A stretch of 64,000 nucleotides of DNA from the NCBI GenBank assembly GCA_963712955.1, contig CAVQKF010000004.1, forward strand, positions 1-64,000. The letters are read 5' to 3'. Source of the stretch: DATFVJ01 sp963712955. Its GTDB lineage: Bacteria; Actinomycetota; Actinomycetes; Streptosporangiales; Streptosporangiaceae. Every line of letters starts with the position of its first letter. Position 1 is the first letter of the stretch. Shown one piece after another: positions 42,333-50,727 of this stretch. A model generated the notes under the pieces. That model saw only the letters and a program-made list of their open reading frames with translations, was not told the DNA's origin and made no database searches. Position numbers and translations under genes: made by a program.

Positions 42333-43409
42333 GTGCGTGAAGAACGCAAGACACTGACCCGTTACACCATCGAGTCCGAACACCGCCATCCCGGCTCTAC
42401 CGGTGACTTCTCCGGGCTGCTCAACGCGGTGGCAACGGCCGTGAAGATCATCAGCAACCAGGTCAGCCGCGGCGCGCTCGTCGGCGCCCTGGGAAGCGCT
42501 GGCGTGGAGAACGTCCAGGGCGAGATACAGAAGAAGCTCGACCTCATCAGCAACGAGGTGATGATCGGCGAGACGGAATGGACCGGGCACGTCGCCGCGA
42601 TGGCGTCGGAAGAGATGGAAGACATCTACCCTGTCCCCGCAACCGTCAGGCGCGGCAAGTACCTGCTGGTCTTCGACCCGCTTGATGGCTCGGGCAACCT
42701 TGACGCCAACATCTCGGTTGGCACGATCTTCTCGATCCTGCGCAGCCCCGACCCGGATGCTGAGCCGCGGGTCGAGCACTTCCTCCAGCCGGGCGTCGCC
42801 CAGGTGTGCGCAGGCTTCGCGCTGTACGGACCATCCACGATGCTGATCCTCACCACCGGCGACGGCGTCGACGGATTCACGCTCGATCGCGACATCGGGG
42901 CGTTCGTCATCACTCATCCGCACCTACGCATTCCCGAGGACTGCGGGGAGTTCGCGATCAACGCCTCCAACGAGCGCTTCTGGGAGCCGCCGGTGCGCCG
43001 CTATATTCAGGAGTGCCTGGCGGGCAGGACAGGACCGCGAGGCCGGGACTTCAACATGCGCTGGATTGCCTCGCTCGTGGCGGAGACGTACCGTATCCTC
43101 ACCCGCGGCGGTGTCTTCCTGTACCCGACCGACAGCAAGGAACCGGCCAAGTCGGGGCGGCTCAGGCTGATGTATGAGTGCAATCCGATTTCCTTCATCG
43201 TCGAGCAGGCCGGCGGTGGCGCCAGCACTGGACGCGAGCGCGTGATGGAACTCCAGCCTGCGGACCTGCACCAGCGTGCGCCGCTGATTCTCGGATCAAG
43301 GAACGAGGTCGAGCGGATCGAGCGCTACCACCGCGAGCAGGCCGGTGGGCAGGAGCCAGCCTTCGACGACTCGCTCTTCAACAGCCGCTCCTTGTTCCGA
43401 ATCCCCTAA
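42333..43409 (+). CDS. fbp: class I fructose-1,6-bisphosphatase
   Basis: 358 residues from GTG 42,333. Hydrolyses fructose-1,6-bisphosphate to fructose-6-phosphate (gluconeogenesis and Calvin cycle). Metal-site motifs: ASEE at residues 91-94 and DPLDGSGNLD at 115-124, then ISVGTIFSI. Further blocks are MRWIASLVAETYRILTRGGV, YPTDSKEPAKSGRLRLMYEC and NPISFIVEQAGGGASTGRER (active-site and substrate residues). The length is normal for class I. Actinobacteria usually carry the unrelated class II (GlpX) enzyme. The partner is phosphoribulokinase 41 bases downstream, separated by a 26-bp tandem duplication. Confidence 0.97.
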   Translation: MREERKTLTRYTIESEHRHPGSTGDFSGLLNAVATAVKIISNQVSRGALVGALGSAGVENVQGEIQKKLDLISNEVMIGETEWTGHVAAMASEEMEDIYPVPATVRRGKYLLVFDPLDGSGNLDANISVGTIFSILRSPDPDAEPRVEHFLQPGVAQVCAGFALYGPSTMLILTTGDGVDGFTLDRDIGAFVITHPHLRIPEDCGEFAINASNERFWEPPVRRYIQECLAGRTGPRGRDFNMRWIASLVAETYRILTRGGVFLYPTDSKEPAKSGRLRLMYECNPISFIVEQAGGGASTGRERVMELQPADLHQRAPLILGSRNEVERIERYHREQAGGQEPAFDDSLFNSRSLFRIP

Positions 43410-43447
43410 CTAGCAGGAGAATCCGAATCCCCTAACTAGCAGGAGAA
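43396..43447. repeat. perfect 26-bp tandem duplication at the fbp-prk junction
   Basis: Copies 43,396-43,421 and 43,422-43,447 are identical (TCCGAATCCCCTAACTAG followed by CAGGAGAA). Each includes the last codons and stop of fbp plus the AGGAGAA ribosome site of prk. Only the second site is correctly spaced (5 bases) from the prk GTG. Confidence 0.95.
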
Positions 43448-43450
43448 CAG

Positions 43451-44332
43451 GTGTCGGCCAAGCATCCAGTCGTCGCCATCACCGGCTCGTCCGGCGCAGG
43501 CACGTCTTCCGTGACCAGGACCTTCCAGCACATCTTCCAGCGAGAGGAGATCAACGCGACGATCGTGGAGGGCGACTCCTTCCACCGCTACGCCCGCGAG
43601 CAGATGAAGGTCGCCACCGCGGAGGCCGCGCAGGAAGGCAACCACCACTTCTGCCACTTCTCACCCGAGGCGAACCTGCTCGAAGACCTCGAGACGCTGT
43701 TTCGCGAGTACGGCGAGGACGGTCGCGGCAGGATCCGCAAGTACCTGCACGACGCGGAGGAGGCCAGCGCTTACGGGCAGCAGTCTGGGACGTTCACCCC
43801 GTGGGTGGACGTCGACCCTGACAGCGACCTGCTCTTCTACGAGGGATTGCACGGTGCCGCGGTCACCGACAAGGCGAACGTCGCCCGGCACGCAGACCTC
43901 CTCGTCGGAGTTGTCCCGATCATCAACCTCGAGTGGATCCAGAAGCTGCATCGGGATAAGACCGCACGCGGCTATTCCAACGAGGACGTGGTCGACACGG
44001 TCCTGCGGCGCATGCCGGACTACGTGAATTACATCTGCCCGCAGTTCTCACGGACGCACGTGAACTTCCAGCGTGTGCCGACGGTGGACACGTCGAACCC
44101 GTTCATCGCCCGCTTTATCCCCAGCGCCGACGAGAGCTTTGTCGTCATCCGGTTCGCCAACCCGAAGGGCATCGACTTTCCCTACCTGCTGTCGATGCTG
44201 CACGACTCGTTCATGTCACGGCCAAACATCATCGTCGTGCCGGGCGGGAAGATGGAGCTGGCGATGCAGCTGATCTTCACTCCGCTCATCCTGCGGCTGA
44301 TGGACTCACGACGCCGGGGGCTGACCGCGTGA
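43451..44332 (+). CDS. prk: phosphoribulokinase
   Basis: 293 residues from GTG 43,451. Phosphorylates ribulose-5-phosphate to ribulose-1,5-bisphosphate, the committed step before RuBisCO. P-loop GSSGAGTSS at residues 12-20, VEGDSFHRYAREQMK (substrate/catalytic region), HFCHFSPEANLLEDLETLFR, LLFYEGLHGAAVTDKANVAR, DLLVGVVPIINLEWIQKLHR, DKTARGYSNEDVVDTVLRR MPDYVNYI and FPYLLSMLHDSFMSRPNIIV. This is the class I, bacterial-type (octameric, NADH-regulated) form. Co-transcribed with fbp. Confidence 0.96.
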   Translation: MSAKHPVVAITGSSGAGTSSVTRTFQHIFQREEINATIVEGDSFHRYAREQMKVATAEAAQEGNHHFCHFSPEANLLEDLETLFREYGEDGRGRIRKYLHDAEEASAYGQQSGTFTPWVDVDPDSDLLFYEGLHGAAVTDKANVARHADLLVGVVPIINLEWIQKLHRDKTARGYSNEDVVDTVLRRMPDYVNYICPQFSRTHVNFQRVPTVDTSNPFIARFIPSADESFVVIRFANPKGIDFPYLLSMLHDSFMSRPNIIVVPGGKMELAMQLIFTPLILRLMDSRRRGLTA

Positions 44333-44496
44333 TCTGCGCGGCCGTGGTGTTGATCGTCATCGCCGCGGCAGTGCCGCATGGCCTGATCGCGGCCGGTCCT
44401 ACCGCGGGCCGCGTCCGGCCACCCGGTCGGCGGACGCCATACTGGGCAGACAGTATTTCAGTTGGAAATGAGACAGCGCTTCCATCAAAAGGGTGA
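44329..44496 (+). CDS. small hydrophobic ORF coupled to prk
   Basis: 55 codons. GTG 44,329 overlaps the prk stop (GTGA). It reads VICAAVVLIVIAAAVPHGLI then a polar tail. One hydrophobic segment could span or attach to the membrane. It has no recognisable family; the overlap and continuous frame up to the mreB ribosome site are the only support. Confidence 0.35.
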   Translation: MICAAVVLIVIAAAVPHGLIAAGPTAGRVRPPGRRTPYWADSISVGNETALPSKG

Positions 44497-44501
44497 GCGT
44501 C

Positions 44502-45506
44502 ATGCGCTTCCGGCCGCGCGTAGCGATCGACCTCGGCACTGTCAACACACTCGTAAGCGTCACTGGGCGGGGTCTGGTTGTCGAAGAGCCCTCCGCGGTG
44601 GCCCTTGACAGGGCGACGGGCAGGGTTGCCGCCGTGGGCGAGCCCGCAGACGCGCTGGCGGGGAAGGAACCTGTGGATGTCGAGGTGATCTACCCGCTGC
44701 GGGCCGGGGTCATCGCCGATCTGGAAGCGTCTGCGGCCATGCTGCGTGCCTTCTTGCGCCGAGCGCACGTGCGTCGCCGATTGTTACGGCCCCGCGCGGT
44801 GGTTTGCGTGTCGGCCGGCGCGACGTGGGTGGAGCGCCGGTCCATTCATGCCGCCTTGGCGGCTCGTAGCCCTCGTTGCGTGGTGACGCTCGTTGATGAG
44901 CCGGTCGCCGCCGCCGCGGGGGCAGGCGTCGACCTTTCCGGCGCGGAGGGCGCCTTCATTGTGGACGTTGGGGGTGGGACGACGGAGGTCGCGGTGGTGG
45001 CAGGCGGTCGCGTTGTGCGTGCCCAGTCGCTGCGCCTGGGGGGCAACGCCATGGACGAGGCGATCATCGACGCCGCCCGGGCTGAGCTGGGCCTGCTGGT
45101 CGGCCGCAAGGCGGCCAGGCGCCTGAAGACGACGCTTGGGCTCACCGGGGGGGACACGGGATATGCCGAAGCCGTCGGTGTCGACGCCGCCCACCGGGCG
45201 CCCCGTGCTGAGAACGTGCCGGGGCACCTGGTGGCGGCGGCACTCGAGCACCCGGTCGCCACGATCATCACGGCCGTCAGGGAGATGCTGTCCGACCTCC
45301 CGCCGGACCTCGCAGAAGACGTGGTCAGGGGAAAGATCCGGCTCGCAGGTGGCGGGGCCTTGCTCCTCGGCCTGCCGAGCAGGATCGAGGCATCGGCGGG
45401 TGTCCCCACCGTCCTCGTGGACGACCCGCTTCGCTGCGTCGTCCGAGGAGCGGCCGAGATCCTCGAGCACGGCGCCGGGATCGTAGGGCCCGGATCGCCC
45501 GGCTGA
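44502..45506 (+). CDS. MreB/actin-like protein
   Basis: 334 residues from ATG 44,502 (AAAAGGG upstream; GTG 44,493 is too close to it). Actin-fold ATPase: phosphate-1 PRVAIDLGTVNTLVSVTGRG, RPRAVVCVSAGATWVERRSI, connect-1/phosphate-2 GAFIVDVGGGTTEVAVVAGG, RLGGNAMDEAIIDAARAELG (as in MreB) and adenosine motif IRLAGGGALLLGLPSRIEAS. It is close to MreB in order and length but diverged (VSAGATWVERR in place of the usual VP-xxTxVERRA), so it is more likely an accessory MreB-like protein than the main rod-shape gene; no mreCD follow. Confidence 0.85.
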   Translation: MRFRPRVAIDLGTVNTLVSVTGRGLVVEEPSAVALDRATGRVAAVGEPADALAGKEPVDVEVIYPLRAGVIADLEASAAMLRAFLRRAHVRRRLLRPRAVVCVSAGATWVERRSIHAALAARSPRCVVTLVDEPVAAAAGAGVDLSGAEGAFIVDVGGGTTEVAVVAGGRVVRAQSLRLGGNAMDEAIIDAARAELGLLVGRKAARRLKTTLGLTGGDTGYAEAVGVDAAHRAPRAENVPGHLVAAALEHPVATIITAVREMLSDLPPDLAEDVVRGKIRLAGGGALLLGLPSRIEASAGVPTVLVDDPLRCVVRGAAEILEHGAGIVGPGSPG

Positions 45507-45948
45507 GGCTGCAAGATCGCTTCGCCATACGCGGCCTGTCCGGGGGCCGGGACGCCGGTCATGTCGGGGGAGCAAAGCGCCAATGATGTTCAGTGCAGTC
45601 CCTCGGCGAGCGGGCCAAGTGACAGCGCCGGCAGCAGCATCAGGACGATCTCGATGATGTTGGTCAGCGGGGTCGGGTTCTCCAGCGGGTGAGCGCCATC
45701 GCCATCCCCTCCCCGCATCGGTGAGGTCCGCTCCTGTCGAGCCAACCACCCGGACGAGCTATCAGAACCCGCGCTAACGCGGCTCAGACGCTCAGGCCGG
45801 CAATCCTGACGCGATGCATGCGCGCGGCCGGCGCACCGCACACGCGGTAACAGGGAGCGGCGACGTGGCAATGAACGGCGCCGATCGAATGTTGTGCACT
45901 GGTCAAAGGCGGTCGATCCGGGGCGGGTAGCGGCCCTATTCTCACGGG
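45507..45948. other. intergenic region holding a kdpA scrap
   Basis: Apart from the kdpA remnant at 45,590-45,715, no gene or repeat is recognised. The 3' side should carry the promoter of the GNAT gene starting at 45,949. Confidence 0.45.
45590..45715 (-). pseudogene. kdpA: kdpA remnant with internal deletion
   Basis: The minus strand reads DGDGAHPLENPTPLTNIIEI, then VLMLLPALSLGPLAEGLH and stop. AHP-ENPTPLTN belongs to the first pore loop region of the potassium-importing ATPase subunit KdpA, and PALSLGPLAEGL to its extreme C-terminus. The several hundred residues between them are missing. No kdpB or kdpC is adjacent. This is a fusion of two ends by deletion, not a functional transporter. 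Confidence 0.55.
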
Positions 45949-46782
45949 ATGGACGTCATCTCTCTCGGCTACAGGACGGACCTGATGCTCCGGGTCCTCG
46001 AGGGCAGCGAGGTTGTCGACCACGGCGACAACCTCGTGGTCCGTACTCCGGCCAATCCGGCGTTCTGGTGGGGCAACTTCATTCTGCTGGGCTCGCCGCC
46101 CCCGCCGGCTGACGCAGGCAGGTGGCTTGCGCGGTTTGCCGAGGCGTTCCCTGGCGCCGGTCACGCGGCACTGGGCGTTGACGTGACGGACCAGAGCGCG
46201 GTCGATCCCGCCGGTTTCGTTGACGCCGGATTTCGTTTCGAGCTGAATACCGTCATGACAGCGCGGTCTGTGCGCGAACCACCCCGTCCCAATCGCGCCG
46301 CGTGCTACAGGCAGCTGGCTGGCGACGATGACTGGCGGCAGTCGGTCGCGTTGCGTGTCGCATGCGACACGGGCCCTGACACGGCAGCCGACCATGCCTT
46401 CGATAAGCACCGCACCGCCGAGGCACGCCGCGTTACGGAGGCGGGCCATGGATCCTGGTTCGGAGGGTTTGTCGATGGCCGGCTGGTGACCCAGCTTGGC
46501 CTGCTGTCCGACGGCACCGGCATCGCCCGTTTCCAGAACGTCGAGACACATCCCGCGATGCGGGGCCGGGGGCTGGCGGGAACCCTGGTCTACGAGGCCG
46601 CCCGTTACGGCTTCGACGCGATGGCCGCTGGCACGCTTGTCATTGTCGCCGATCCGGGCTACGTCGCCGCTCGCATATACCGCTGCGTCGGCTTCACCGA
46701 CGCTGAGAGCCAGATCGGGTTTGAGCGCCCACCTGCCACGCCCCAGGCGACGCAGGGTGCCGAACTGCCATCCGAGGTGTGA
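45949..46782 (+). CDS. GNAT-family N-acetyltransferase
   Basis: 277 residues from ATG 45,949. The N-terminal half (ISLGYRTDLMLRVLEGSEVV, PANPAFWWGNFILL) is a degenerate GNAT-like domain. The C-terminal half carries the working fold: SWFGGFVDGRLVTQLGLLSD, RFQNVETHPAMRGRGLAGTL (acetyl-CoA loop RGRGLAG), VYEAARYGFDAMAAGTLVIV, GYVAARIYRCVGFTDAE. Tandem-GNAT architecture of this length is common in actinobacteria. The substrate is unknown. It precedes a methyltransferase gene on the same strand by 113 bases. Confidence 0.88.
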   Translation: MDVISLGYRTDLMLRVLEGSEVVDHGDNLVVRTPANPAFWWGNFILLGSPPPPADAGRWLARFAEAFPGAGHAALGVDVTDQSAVDPAGFVDAGFRFELNTVMTARSVREPPRPNRAACYRQLAGDDDWRQSVALRVACDTGPDTAADHAFDKHRTAEARRVTEAGHGSWFGGFVDGRLVTQLGLLSDGTGIARFQNVETHPAMRGRGLAGTLVYEAARYGFDAMAAGTLVIVADPGYVAARIYRCVGFTDAESQIGFERPPATPQATQGAELPSEV

Positions 46783-46895
46783 GGAGCCGGAATGCGCGGA
46801 CCCCGCCCGTTATCCCGGTTCACTTGCGGCCCATCCGTGATCGTGGTGGATGCTCGGTCCCTCCGGGCCGGGTGTGGCCGTGGGACAGTGCGGTG

Positions 46896-47732
46896 ATGGA
46901 AGACTATCGAACGGTGAACCGCGCAGGCTGGGACGAGCGTGCCCCTGCGCACGCGGCATCACCCGACTACTCAGTCGACCGCTTCGTGGCCGATCCCGCG
47001 TTCATCAGCCACGTGGTCCGTTTCGACCTGCCGAGGCTGGGGGACATCACCGGCCTTCGCGGGCTGCATTTGCAGTGTCACATCGGCACCGACACGGTCT
47101 CGCTGTCGCGGCTCGGTGCGAGGATGACGGGGCTCGACTTCTCGGCGGCGGCCCTTGCGGAGGCTCGCCGCCTCGCTGCACGGACCGGCTCCGAGGTGGA
47201 CTTCGTCGAGGCTGAGGTGTATGAGGCGGTTGGCGTTCTTGGCCCGGGGACATTCGACCTCGTCTTCACCGGGATCGGCGCGCTGTGCTGGCTGCCCGAC
47301 ATCCGCCGCTGGGCAAGGGTGGTCGCTGACCTGCTGCGGCCCAATGGCCGGCTGTTCCTGCGTGAGGGCCACCCGATGCTGTGGGCGCTCGACGACGGGC
47401 GGGCGGATCACCTGCTGGTGGTGGCCTACCCGTACTTCGAGCGGCAGGACCCTACCGTCTTCGACACCGGAGGCACGTATGTCGAGACCGACGTGATCTT
47501 CGAGCAGAACCTGACGCACGAATGGAACCACGGCCTCGGCGAGATCGTGACCGCGCTGCTCGACGCCGGGATGGACCTGACAAAGCTCGTCGAGCACGAC
47601 AGCGTGCCGTGGGAAGCCCTGCCCGGTCAGATGGAACGGACCGGCGGGGTGGCCGAGGGCGAGTGGCGGCTCATCGACCGCCCTTGGCGGCTGCCGCACA
47701 CCTACACTCTGCAGGCTGTCAAGCGAAGCTGA
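46896..47732 (+). CDS. class I SAM-dependent methyltransferase
   Basis: 278 residues from ATG 46,896 (MEDYRTVNRAGWDERAPAHA). Motif I GLRGLHLQCHIGTDTVSLSR has Gln-Cys in place of the common GCG, a variant seen in this subfamily; acidic loop ARMTGLDFSAAALAEARRLA; DLVFTGIGALCWLPDIRRWA; RPNGRLFLREGHPMLWALDD; and C-terminal HEWNHGLGEIVTALLDAGMD, PWRLPHTYTLQAVKRS. Small-molecule methyltransferase, substrate unknown. The 3' end faces the convergent CoA-transferase gene with a 14-base gap. Confidence 0.9.
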   Translation: MEDYRTVNRAGWDERAPAHAASPDYSVDRFVADPAFISHVVRFDLPRLGDITGLRGLHLQCHIGTDTVSLSRLGARMTGLDFSAAALAEARRLAARTGSEVDFVEAEVYEAVGVLGPGTFDLVFTGIGALCWLPDIRRWARVVADLLRPNGRLFLREGHPMLWALDDGRADHLLVVAYPYFERQDPTVFDTGGTYVETDVIFEQNLTHEWNHGLGEIVTALLDAGMDLTKLVEHDSVPWEALPGQMERTGGVAEGEWRLIDRPWRLPHTYTLQAVKRS

Positions 47733-47746
47733 CGCGCGGTGCCTGA

Positions 47747-49168
47747 TCACCATCGGGCGGGATCGCCGCCGTAGGACGTGAGCGACCGCGGCCAGTCGAG
47801 GCCGTGGCCGCCGAACTGGCCAGGCGGCGTCACCGTGGTGACGGGGCCTTCGTCGCTGTCGACGGTGGTGAGCCAGGCCGCGACCAAGCCGTCGTCGCCG
47901 GGTGCCGCCGGCGTGGTGTCGCCGCGCCGCTGGCTGAGCAGCCACCACGCGGTCCTCGCGAGCGATAGTTCGCGCGCGTGGGTCCCGCCAGTGTCCGCCT
48001 GAAGGCGCAGCGCTCCAAGCACCGCCGCCGCGCACAGGTACCCGGTGCCGTGATCGAGCAGCTGGCATGGCATCGCACCTGGCCGCTCGCCGTCGGCCGA
48101 CTCGGCCATCGCGATGCCGCAGGCGGCCTGGACGATGCTGTCGAACCCGCGCCGCACACCCCACGGGCCGACGGTGCCCCAGGCCGACATGGAGGCCATG
48201 ACGACACCGGGATGCCGCTCGGCGCCGGTGGCGGAGTCTATTCCAAAACGGCTTAGCGCGTGCGGCCGGTAGCCATGGACGAGGACATCGGTCTCGTCGA
48301 GCAGTTCGTGCAGGCGCGTGAGTCCATCGCGTGTTCGCGCGTCGAGCAAGGCGCTGCGCTTGCCGAGCAGGCCGTCGCGCGCATGCAGGGGCAACTCGGG
48401 CAGTTGCGGGGGGTCGAGCCTGAGCACGTCAGCGCCGAGCGCCGCGAGGAACCGGGTGGCCACCGGGCCGGCGATGACGCGGGTGAGGTCCAGGACCCGT
48501 ACGCCCGATGCGGGCAGCGGGCAGGCCGGGCGCCTGCGCGGTGGCGCCTCCCCGATCGGGCCGCCCTCAACCAGCCGCTGATCCGCGACGGCCTGGCCCT
48601 GCGGGTGCGTGCGCCAGTCTCCCGCGCTGCGGACAGCGGCGGCGACCCCGCCCGCGTCGAAAACCCGCGCCTCGATCTCGCGTGCGGGCGCGCTGCCGAT
48701 CGCCGCGACCACCGCGTCGTAGGCGGCGGCGGCGTCGTCGGCGGCGGCGCCGAGCGCCCGAAGCAGCGCCTCGCGGTGCCACAGGTAGTTGGCATGCGTG
48801 CGTACCCAGCCGTCGCTGGCCCGCCAGAAACGGGAAAGCGGCGCGAAACCTGGACCGAACGGCTCGCCGCGGCGGCGCAGGTACGCCTCGCTGCGCACGG
48901 CGGCGGCCACGTGGCCGGTGGCCAGCCGCACCGGCCCGGGTTTCCTGCCGCCACGCTGCTCATGCAGCCCTGCCGCGGCGAGCATTGCGGCACCTATGCA
49001 GGCGATCGCCGTGTCCTCGACCGCCAGCCGGGAAACCAGGTGTCCCGCAGAACCGTCCACCTCGATGCCGACCGGCATCGGCCCTGCTGCCACCCGCCCG
49101 TCGATCGCAAGCGCTGCCCACGCCTCCGACAGCAGATCCCGCCACAGGTCACCGGTCACGCCCACCAT
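47747..49168 (-). CDS. family III CoA-transferase (CaiB/BaiF type)
   Basis: 473 residues from ATG 49,168. Transfers CoA between carboxylic acids. Family blocks in the second half: RVLDLTRVIAGPVATRFLAA, LGADVLRLDPPQLPELP, LLGKRSALLDARTRDGLTRL, DVLVHGYRPHALSRFGID and WGVRRGFDSIVQAACGIAMA with QLLDHGTGYLCAAAVLGALR. The catalytic Asp normally in the G-F-D-xxxQA region is present (FDSIVQAACG). The N-terminal third contains a separate half-domain (APLSRFWRASDGWVRTHANY), so this is a fused tandem CoA-transferase type. The substrate is unknown. Confidence 0.88.
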   Translation of the reverse strand: MVGVTGDLWRDLLSEAWAALAIDGRVAAGPMPVGIEVDGSAGHLVSRLAVEDTAIACIGAAMLAAAGLHEQRGGRKPGPVRLATGHVAAAVRSEAYLRRRGEPFGPGFAPLSRFWRASDGWVRTHANYLWHREALLRALGAAADDAAAAYDAVVAAIGSAPAREIEARVFDAGGVAAAVRSAGDWRTHPQGQAVADQRLVEGGPIGEAPPRRRPACPLPASGVRVLDLTRVIAGPVATRFLAALGADVLRLDPPQLPELPLHARDGLLGKRSALLDARTRDGLTRLHELLDETDVLVHGYRPHALSRFGIDSATGAERHPGVVMASMSAWGTVGPWGVRRGFDSIVQAACGIAMAESADGERPGAMPCQLLDHGTGYLCAAAVLGALRLQADTGGTHARELSLARTAWWLLSQRRGDTTPAAPGDDGLVAAWLTTVDSDEGPVTTVTPPGQFGGHGLDWPRSLTSYGGDPARW

Positions 49169-49425
49169 TGTCGCCCCGGGTCCTGCGGCCGCCCACGGGC
49201 ACCGCGATGTAGTCGGCATGCTCGAGCAACGGTCGCCGGCCGCGGACCCGTTGCCGTGGCCGAGGCCGATGCAGGCCCTGTCAGGCGTGACGGCCCGGAG
49301 GGCCGCCCCGCGCAGTCCTTAGGGATCGCGGGTGAAGTGGCGCGGCAAGCCATCGTCCGCGACGGGTCTTCGAGCGGGCCAGGACCGGTTCGGGCAATGC
49401 GGCCTCATGCTCGTAATGTTGAGCC

Positions 49426-49698
49426 ATGTGCCGAAGTATTAAGACCTTGCGCGAGCCATATACCGAGCACGTGACCGATGCGGACGTGCACGCCGCCGCC
49501 CTGCAGTACGTGCGGAAGGTGAGCGGGTTCCGCGCACCGGCCGGGCACAATGCCGCGGCATTCGACCGCGCCGTCGACACGATCGCGGCAGCCACCCAGG
49601 TCTTGCTCGATCACCTTGAGGTGCGGTCACGGCACCCCGGCCGCCCCGATCAGCGGGCGGCCGCGGGATCGCGTTCCGTGCGCCCGGCCGCGGGCTGA
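49426..49698 (+). CDS. DUF2277-family protein
   Basis: 90 residues from ATG 49,426. MCRSIKTLREPYTEHVTDAD, VHAAALQYVRKVSGFRAPAG and FDRAVDTIAAATQVLLDHLE match the DUF2277 pattern (MCRSIKxLR...ALQYVRKVSG) almost exactly. Small helical protein of unknown function. The Arg-rich tail after residue 65 exceeds the family core. Monocistronic. Confidence 0.88.
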   Translation: MCRSIKTLREPYTEHVTDADVHAAALQYVRKVSGFRAPAGHNAAAFDRAVDTIAAATQVLLDHLEVRSRHPGRPDQRAAAGSRSVRPAAG

Positions 49699-49713
49699 CC
49701 TGGCCCGGCGGTC

Positions 49714-49915
49714 TCACCGCCACCAATCCGTCATCTGGACCAGCCGGCCATTCGTCCGCAGCGCCCGAATTTGCTCGTCCACCTGGCCTTGCGTGGCTCC
49801 GGCCGCGACATCGTCAGCCGGCTTCATGCAGATCGCCAGGTCGTGGCGGATGGCGTCATGCACCCACGTGAGCTCGTCGAGCAGGTGCCGGCCCAGCGGC
49901 AGGCCCGGGGACTGT
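49714..49915 (-). pseudogene. hemerythrin-like protein fragment
   Basis: The minus strand reads GRHLLDELTWVHDAIRHDLA, ICMKPADDVAAGATQGQVDE and QIRALRTNGRLVQMTDWW before TGA. The block LxDELTWVHDxIRxDLxxC followed by an R-LRTxGxL helix resembles the first helices of actinobacterial hemerythrin-like proteins, in which His and acidic residues bind iron. An in-frame stop lies just upstream and there is no start codon, while the rest of the domain is missing downstream. A short decayed fragment; the family guess is by pattern only. Confidence 0.35.
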
Positions 49916-49951
49916 CACGTGAGTCCTGGGTGAAAGCCGGCGGCGCAGCCG

Positions 49952-50539
49952 TCATGCGGCCTGCGCGCCTGCGGGCGCACGCAGTGTGGCGAGCGCGGCA
50001 TTGACCACGACGAGTTCGGTGAGCATGTCGTCGGCGGCGCTGTTCATGACGTCGTTTGGATGCAGGACGCCGTCGGCAAGGAACTGCGGGAAGAAGGGGA
50101 TGGCGACCGCCTCGGTCACCGGGACCATCTTCAACGCGGTGACGACCTGCTTGAGGGCCTGTACGGCCCGTGTCCCTGCGGCTACCCCGCCGTAGCTGAC
50201 GAACCCTACGGGCTTGCGCCGCCACTCGTGGTGCAGGTAGTCGATCGCGTTTTTCAAGGTCGCGGGGAACGAATGGTTGTACTCCGGGGTCACGAACACA
50301 TAAGCGTCGCCGCGCTCGATCGTGGCGCTCCAGTCCCTCGTGTGCTTGTGGGTGTACTGACGTAACCGTGGATGGTCAGGCTCGTCGAGGAATGGCAGGT
50401 TGACCTCGGCCAGGTCGACCAGTTCGACGTCGAAGCCGCCATGAGCCACGGCGCGGCGACGGAACCACTGCGCGATTGGCAGGCCGGCACGCCGGGGTCG
50501 CGTGCTCGCGACGATGATCTGCAAAATGGGCTTGGCCAT
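49952..50539 (-). CDS. NADPH-dependent FMN reductase (flavodoxin-like)
   Basis: 195 residues from ATG 50,539 (GAGAGGGAAC upstream). Flavodoxin fold: PILQIIVASTRPRRAGLPIA (FMN-phosphate loop STRP-R-G-P-A), FDVELVDLAEVNLPFLDEPD, GDAYVFVTPEYNHSFPATLK (TPEYN flavin contact), KPVGFVSYGGVAAGTRAVQA. Reduces quinones, chromate or azo compounds with NADPH, often as part of redox-stress defence. It is divergent from a MarR regulator 188 bases away, with two adjoining palindromes in between, so MarR control is likely. Confidence 0.93.
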   Translation of the reverse strand: MAKPILQIIVASTRPRRAGLPIAQWFRRRAVAHGGFDVELVDLAEVNLPFLDEPDHPRLRQYTHKHTRDWSATIERGDAYVFVTPEYNHSFPATLKNAIDYLHHEWRRKPVGFVSYGGVAAGTRAVQALKQVVTALKMVPVTEAVAIPFFPQFLADGVLHPNDVMNSAADDMLTELVVVNAALATLRAPAGAQAA

Positions 50540-50654
50540 ACCGTTCCCTCTCATGGTCGGGCGCGCCTGGCCGGTCTCATGGTGTGGGCGCGCCTACGCG
50601 GTGCGTGTCCCGGCATCTCCGGGGCTACGCCCGCTGCTGATTCCTGCGGCAACA

Positions 50655-50681
50655 ATATAGTATTATATGCAGAACATCTGC
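50655..50681. promoter_or_regulatory. two adjoining palindromes between FMN reductase and MarR genes
   Basis: ATATA-GTAT-TATAT (50,655-50,668) and GCAGA-ACA-TCTGC (50,669-50,681) abut exactly. The first is strikingly AT-rich for this genome and could be a -10 element or MarR site. It is placed 47-73 bases above the MarR ATG and 116-142 above the reductase start. Confidence 0.5.
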
Positions 50682-50727
50682 AAAGCCGTTCTTCGTTCCG
50701 GCTGAGCGATCGCGGTACCATGGTCAA

